A stretch of 64,000 bases of DNA from JANWVO01 sp964458495 (GTDB taxonomy: Bacteria > Acidobacteriota > Terriglobia > Bryobacterales > Bryobacteraceae), in the NCBI GenBank assembly GCA_964458495.1, contig CAYWJB010000003.1, forward strand, positions 246,317 through 310,316, read 5' to 3'. Under the pieces are notes generated by a model. The model did not search any database. It was given only the letters and a program-made list of their open reading frames with translations, and was not told the DNA's origin. A program made the position numbers and the translations under genes. Below are positions 61,904-64,000 of this stretch, in pieces. How positions within the stretch are numbered: position 1 is the stretch's first letter; the number at the start of each line of letters is the position of its first letter.

Positions 61904-63292
61904 TTGAGGGTCTCAGTCCCCCTCGTTCTGTTCACGATCCTGGCTGGCGCGTGGCTGCTTCTTGTCTCGAAGCTCCCTTCGAAGCCAGCCCAACCAGCCG
62001 AACCTGCCCGCTCGCCAGCTGCCCCAACCCTGAAGCAAGCGCCGCCCGGGAGCTACCTGGAGGCGGTTCTGGACGAGGCCAGAGCGCTCAGCCCGGAACG
62101 GATTTCGCGGCTCGAAAATGATCTGCAAGCCACGCCGGGAGATACGCATCAGCGCGCTTTGGTGATCGCGGCGCTCTGGCGTTCGGCAACAGCCGAGGCC
62201 GCCGCACGGCGCGCCGTGCATGTGCTCTGGCTCATCGAGAACGCGCCCGGCTCGGAGTTCCTCGACTGGCCCCCGGCACGGTTCCAGCCCACAGAGATCG
62301 ATCCGGACCGCTACAATGCGCTGCTCGGCGCCTGGCGACGTGCCATTGCTCGACATCCTTTTGATCCGCGCGCCGGGCTGTTCGCGGCCCGGTGGGCGGG
62401 GGCGCACGACCCGCGCCCGTATGTCGAGTTCCTTCAGGCGTCGCTCGAAGCGCAGCCCGACTTCGGCCCCTCGATCGACGCGCTCGGCGCCTGGTGCGCC
62501 GACAACATCGCCCGCGGCACGGTGCTCGCCGGCGAGGCGCGCCGGTTGCTCGAGCACAGCCTGAACCCGGAACTGCAGATCCGCGCCGCGCGGCGGTTCC
62601 ATGAGCGCTTCCTCGACACACAGCTTCAGGGCAAGGCCGATCCGCGGCTGGCGGAGGCCGCCAAAGAATGCCTGCGCCGCGCCCGCATCGTCGCGCCATA
62701 CCTGGACGAGGACCTGGCCTATTCCGTGCGCTCCTCCGAAGATGGATTGCGGCCTTCGCCCGGGGATCCCCGATTTCCGGAATTCCGGCTGGGTCTCAAT
62801 GCCGGGTGGAAACAGATGCAGCGCCTTCCGGTGGAGGCCTTCCCCGAATTGCCGCCCGCAGTGGCAACGGCCCTGGAGAAAGCGGGATGCGCCATCCCGC
62901 AGTCCTGGCCTGGACCGGGCCGATCCGGCCCGCACAACGTGATCCGCGGCACGTTTTGTCAGCCCGGACAAGAGAGCTGGGCCGCGCTGTGTTCGGTGCA
63001 GGGCACCGTGCGGCTGCTCGTCTTCGAGGATGCCGCCGATGAGTCGCCCGAGACCCTCCAGGGAGGCCTGGAAATCCAGCGGATGCAAGGCATCGCTGAG
63101 GGGCGGGCGGGATTCGACTGGCTGATCACAGCCGCCGGCGCGAACCAGATCCGCCGGTATCATCAAGCCTACGGCGGGCCCCCGCTGCCCGAGCTCGACC
63201 ATGACGGAATCGAGTCCCACATCCTGGGCAAGGCTTCCGTGATCCTCTACCGCTACCGGGGCAAGTGGCTCAGGCTTCAGGGCGCGGATTAA
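61904..63292 (+). CDS. Membrane-anchored protein of unknown function
   Basis: This roughly 462-residue protein has one N-terminal membrane segment (about 6-22), a Pro/Ala-rich linker (about 27-45) and a large helical domain resembling tetratrico-type repeats (for example RRLLEHSLNPELQIRAARRFHERF). A beta-rich C-terminal part follows from about residue 320. No family or catalytic motif is recognised. It is probably periplasmic. The TTG start is inferred from the -10 spacing; a GTG at 61883 would add seven residues. It follows tRNA-Glu and stands alone. Confidence 0.75.
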   Translation: MRVSVPLVLFTILAGAWLLLVSKLPSKPAQPAEPARSPAAPTLKQAPPGSYLEAVLDEARALSPERISRLENDLQATPGDTHQRALVIAALWRSATAEAAARRAVHVLWLIENAPGSEFLDWPPARFQPTEIDPDRYNALLGAWRRAIARHPFDPRAGLFAARWAGAHDPRPYVEFLQASLEAQPDFGPSIDALGAWCADNIARGTVLAGEARRLLEHSLNPELQIRAARRFHERFLDTQLQGKADPRLAEAAKECLRRARIVAPYLDEDLAYSVRSSEDGLRPSPGDPRFPEFRLGLNAGWKQMQRLPVEAFPELPPAVATALEKAGCAIPQSWPGPGRSGPHNVIRGTFCQPGQESWAALCSVQGTVRLLVFEDAADESPETLQGGLEIQRMQGIAEGRAGFDWLITAAGANQIRRYHQAYGGPPLPELDHDGIESHILGKASVILYRYRGKWLRLQGAD

Positions 63293-63357
63293 GCACACTT
63301 GTCCCCCACATCCGCCCGCAAATAGGTCGCGCCGGCGCTAATTCAGCCCGGCAGGCG

Positions 63358-63726
63358 CTACTTGATCTTGTAGACCGTGTCGGAGATCTTCTCGCGGTGC
63401 TGGTCGTGGCAGGAACGGCAGCCCGCGCCAATGGCGCGGCCGGCGCCAGCGTCGCCCGCGGCAACTTTGGCCGCCGCCGCCTGAATGTCACGGCACGCCT
63501 TCAAGGCGATCTCGGAATTCCTTTTCGCCCAGAACGCCTCCACCTCCTTGTAGATCGCCTGGAGGCGCTGGGCGCTGGGCGCCACGTCCTGGCCGTTGCG
63601 GATCTTGTCCTGGAGCTGGCCGCTCTCCTTCATCCACTGCACATGCTGGGGCGGCGGATCTTCCAGTGCGGGAAGGACGGCGGGCGCCGCAAGAGCGAGC
63701 GCGAACAATGCACAAGCTGTCTTCAT
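63358..63726 (-). CDS. Small periplasmic c-type cytochrome (class II-like)
   Basis: This roughly 122-residue protein has a signal peptide (about 1-20) and a mostly helical mature part. A single heme site CRSCHDQHR lies near the C-terminus, the position typical of four-helix-bundle cytochromes of the c'/c556 type. It is probably an electron carrier or a heme sensor. Starts at 63732 and 63726 are both ATG; the TACACT box fits 63726, seven bases downstream. It is transcribed alone, convergent with the 61904 gene. Confidence 0.85.
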   Translation of the reverse strand: MKTACALFALALAAPAVLPALEDPPPQHVQWMKESGQLQDKIRNGQDVAPSAQRLQAIYKEVEAFWAKRNSEIALKACRDIQAAAAKVAAGDAGAGRAIGAGCRSCHDQHREKISDTVYKIK

Positions 63727-63733
63727 GGGCATC

Positions 63734-63739
63734 AGTGTA
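63734..63739 (-). promoter_or_regulatory. -10 box placed for a leaderless cytochrome transcript
   Basis: TACACT on the minus strand is followed by GATGCCC and the ATG at 63726. This mirrors pyrD, where TACACT, GATGGCA and ATG follow in the same order. Confidence 0.5.
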
Positions 63740-63792
63740 TCTCAGTCCGGACGGCGCCAGGAACGGCGAAGCGCGGATTCCTGCCGAAAATT

Positions 63793-63861
63793 GCCAGCTA
63801 AGTCACAGATAAACCGCGCGCTGGCAGGCGCTCTTTTCAGAAAATACGAGGCGGTTATCTG
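63793..63861. repeat. Two interleaved inverted repeats
   Basis: GCCAGC (63793-63798) pairs with GCTGGC (63820-63825), and CAGATAAACCGC (63806-63817) pairs with GCGGTTATCTG (63851-63861) with one bulged base. The two pairings cross, so both could form together only as a pseudoknot. They occupy the 230-nt upstream region of the cytochrome gene, which holds no other gene. Confidence 0.4.
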
Positions 63862-63890
63862 CAAAATGGAAAGGATTGTGCCGCTGTGGA

Positions 63891-63930
63891 AAGGAAAAAG
63901 GCGCCCTCCCCCGCCGGGGGGAGAGCGCCT
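63891..63930 (-). terminator. Intrinsic terminator for a gene beyond the right edge
   Basis: A 14-bp hairpin with one mismatch pairs 63899-63912 with 63917-63930 around a 4-nt loop. On the minus strand it is followed by a run of T residues (complement of 63895-63899). It lies 27 nt after the TAA stop at 63957, so it would end transcription entering from the right. Confidence 0.7.
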
Positions 63931-63956
63931 CGACAGGTTCAACCGGCGGTCAGTCA

Positions 63957-64000
63957 TTATGGAGCGACCAACCGCCGATTCGCAGATTCGCGGGTTACGC
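63957..64000 (-). CDS. Possible C-terminal end of a gene entering from the right
   Basis: A minus-strand frame enters from the window edge and stops at TAA 63959-63957 after about 14 codons (ending ANRRLVAP). A terminator 27 nt later supports a transcript end here. The visible piece is too short to name. Confidence 0.3.
   Translation of the reverse strand, partial: VTRESANRRLVAP

Noticed and set aside
63742..63957. A 71-codon minus-strand frame starting at 63957
   Set aside because: It spans an intrinsic terminator and the crossed inverted repeats, has no ribosome site and shows no coding character.

Overview
The window reads as chromosomal DNA of an acidobacterium, most likely of the Bryobacterales/Solibacter lineage. 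This is an inference from gene content: FG-GAP/ASPIC-UnbV proteins, a DUF1549/DUF1553 plus DUF1501 pair, a pentaheme cytochrome fused to TPRs, a DUF4159-MoxR-DUF58-BatA operon, a very high G+C content and dense reading frames. LPS heptosyltransferases, LolA and several Tat or Sec signal peptides show a two-membrane cell. I see no insertion sequence, prophage, CRISPR array or rRNA. The two RNA genes are tRNA-Cys(GCA) and tRNA-Glu(CTC).

Layout. Positions 1-9139 (minus) hold a seven-gene Bat-type operon: DUF4159, a large VWA membrane protein, a C13/caspase-like protein without its cysteine, a TPR metallopeptidase, MoxR, DUF58 and BatA (cut by the left edge). Positions 9203-17322 (minus) hold TPR/FG-GAP/ASPIC proteins, a pentaheme cytochrome and a sugar phosphate isomerase/epimerase. 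A dynamin-like GTPase follows on plus (17545-19629), tail to tail with a minus operon of a cation/proton antiporter, three PII-like DUF190 domains and a small P-loop ATPase (19613-22623). That operon has a textbook promoter and a hairpin-rich leader. Positions 22789-26364 (minus) carry a Gfo/Idh oxidoreductase, an amidohydrolase-CIA30 fusion and a NUDIX hydrolase. A PfpI-like protein and a subtilisin/PrcB pair lie on plus.

Positions 29077-37620 (plus) are the histidine operon: hisI-hisG-hisD-hisC-HAD phosphatase-hisB-hisH-hisF-hisA-exonuclease, then pyrD. It is preceded by a short leader peptide with five histidine codons, an antiterminator arm and an intrinsic terminator, which makes a complete candidate attenuator. 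hisE is absent. Positions 37630-41929 (minus) are a cell-envelope operon (two GT9 heptosyltransferases, a degenerate nucleotidyltransferase, an ICMT-like methyltransferase, a beta-CASP metallo-beta-lactamase). thiC and the DUF1501/DUF1553 pair follow, then an HDOD protein, a small outer-membrane protein, a GH9 glycosidase, a TlpA-like thioredoxin, a two-subunit molybdenum hydroxylase, an MrfA-like helicase, a PilZ protein, a small secreted protein, LolA, an Rsm22-like methyltransferase, the tRNAs, a half-size TauE/SafE protein and a small cytochrome c.

Regulation. Most genes sit in tightly overlapping operons (ATGA, GTGA or TGATG junctions). Several solitary genes (pyrD, thiC, GH9, TlpA-like, the 61904 gene and the cytochrome) have a -10-like hexamer ending 6-7 nt before the start codon, which suggests leaderless transcripts. 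All functions are inferred from sequence alone, without any database search.
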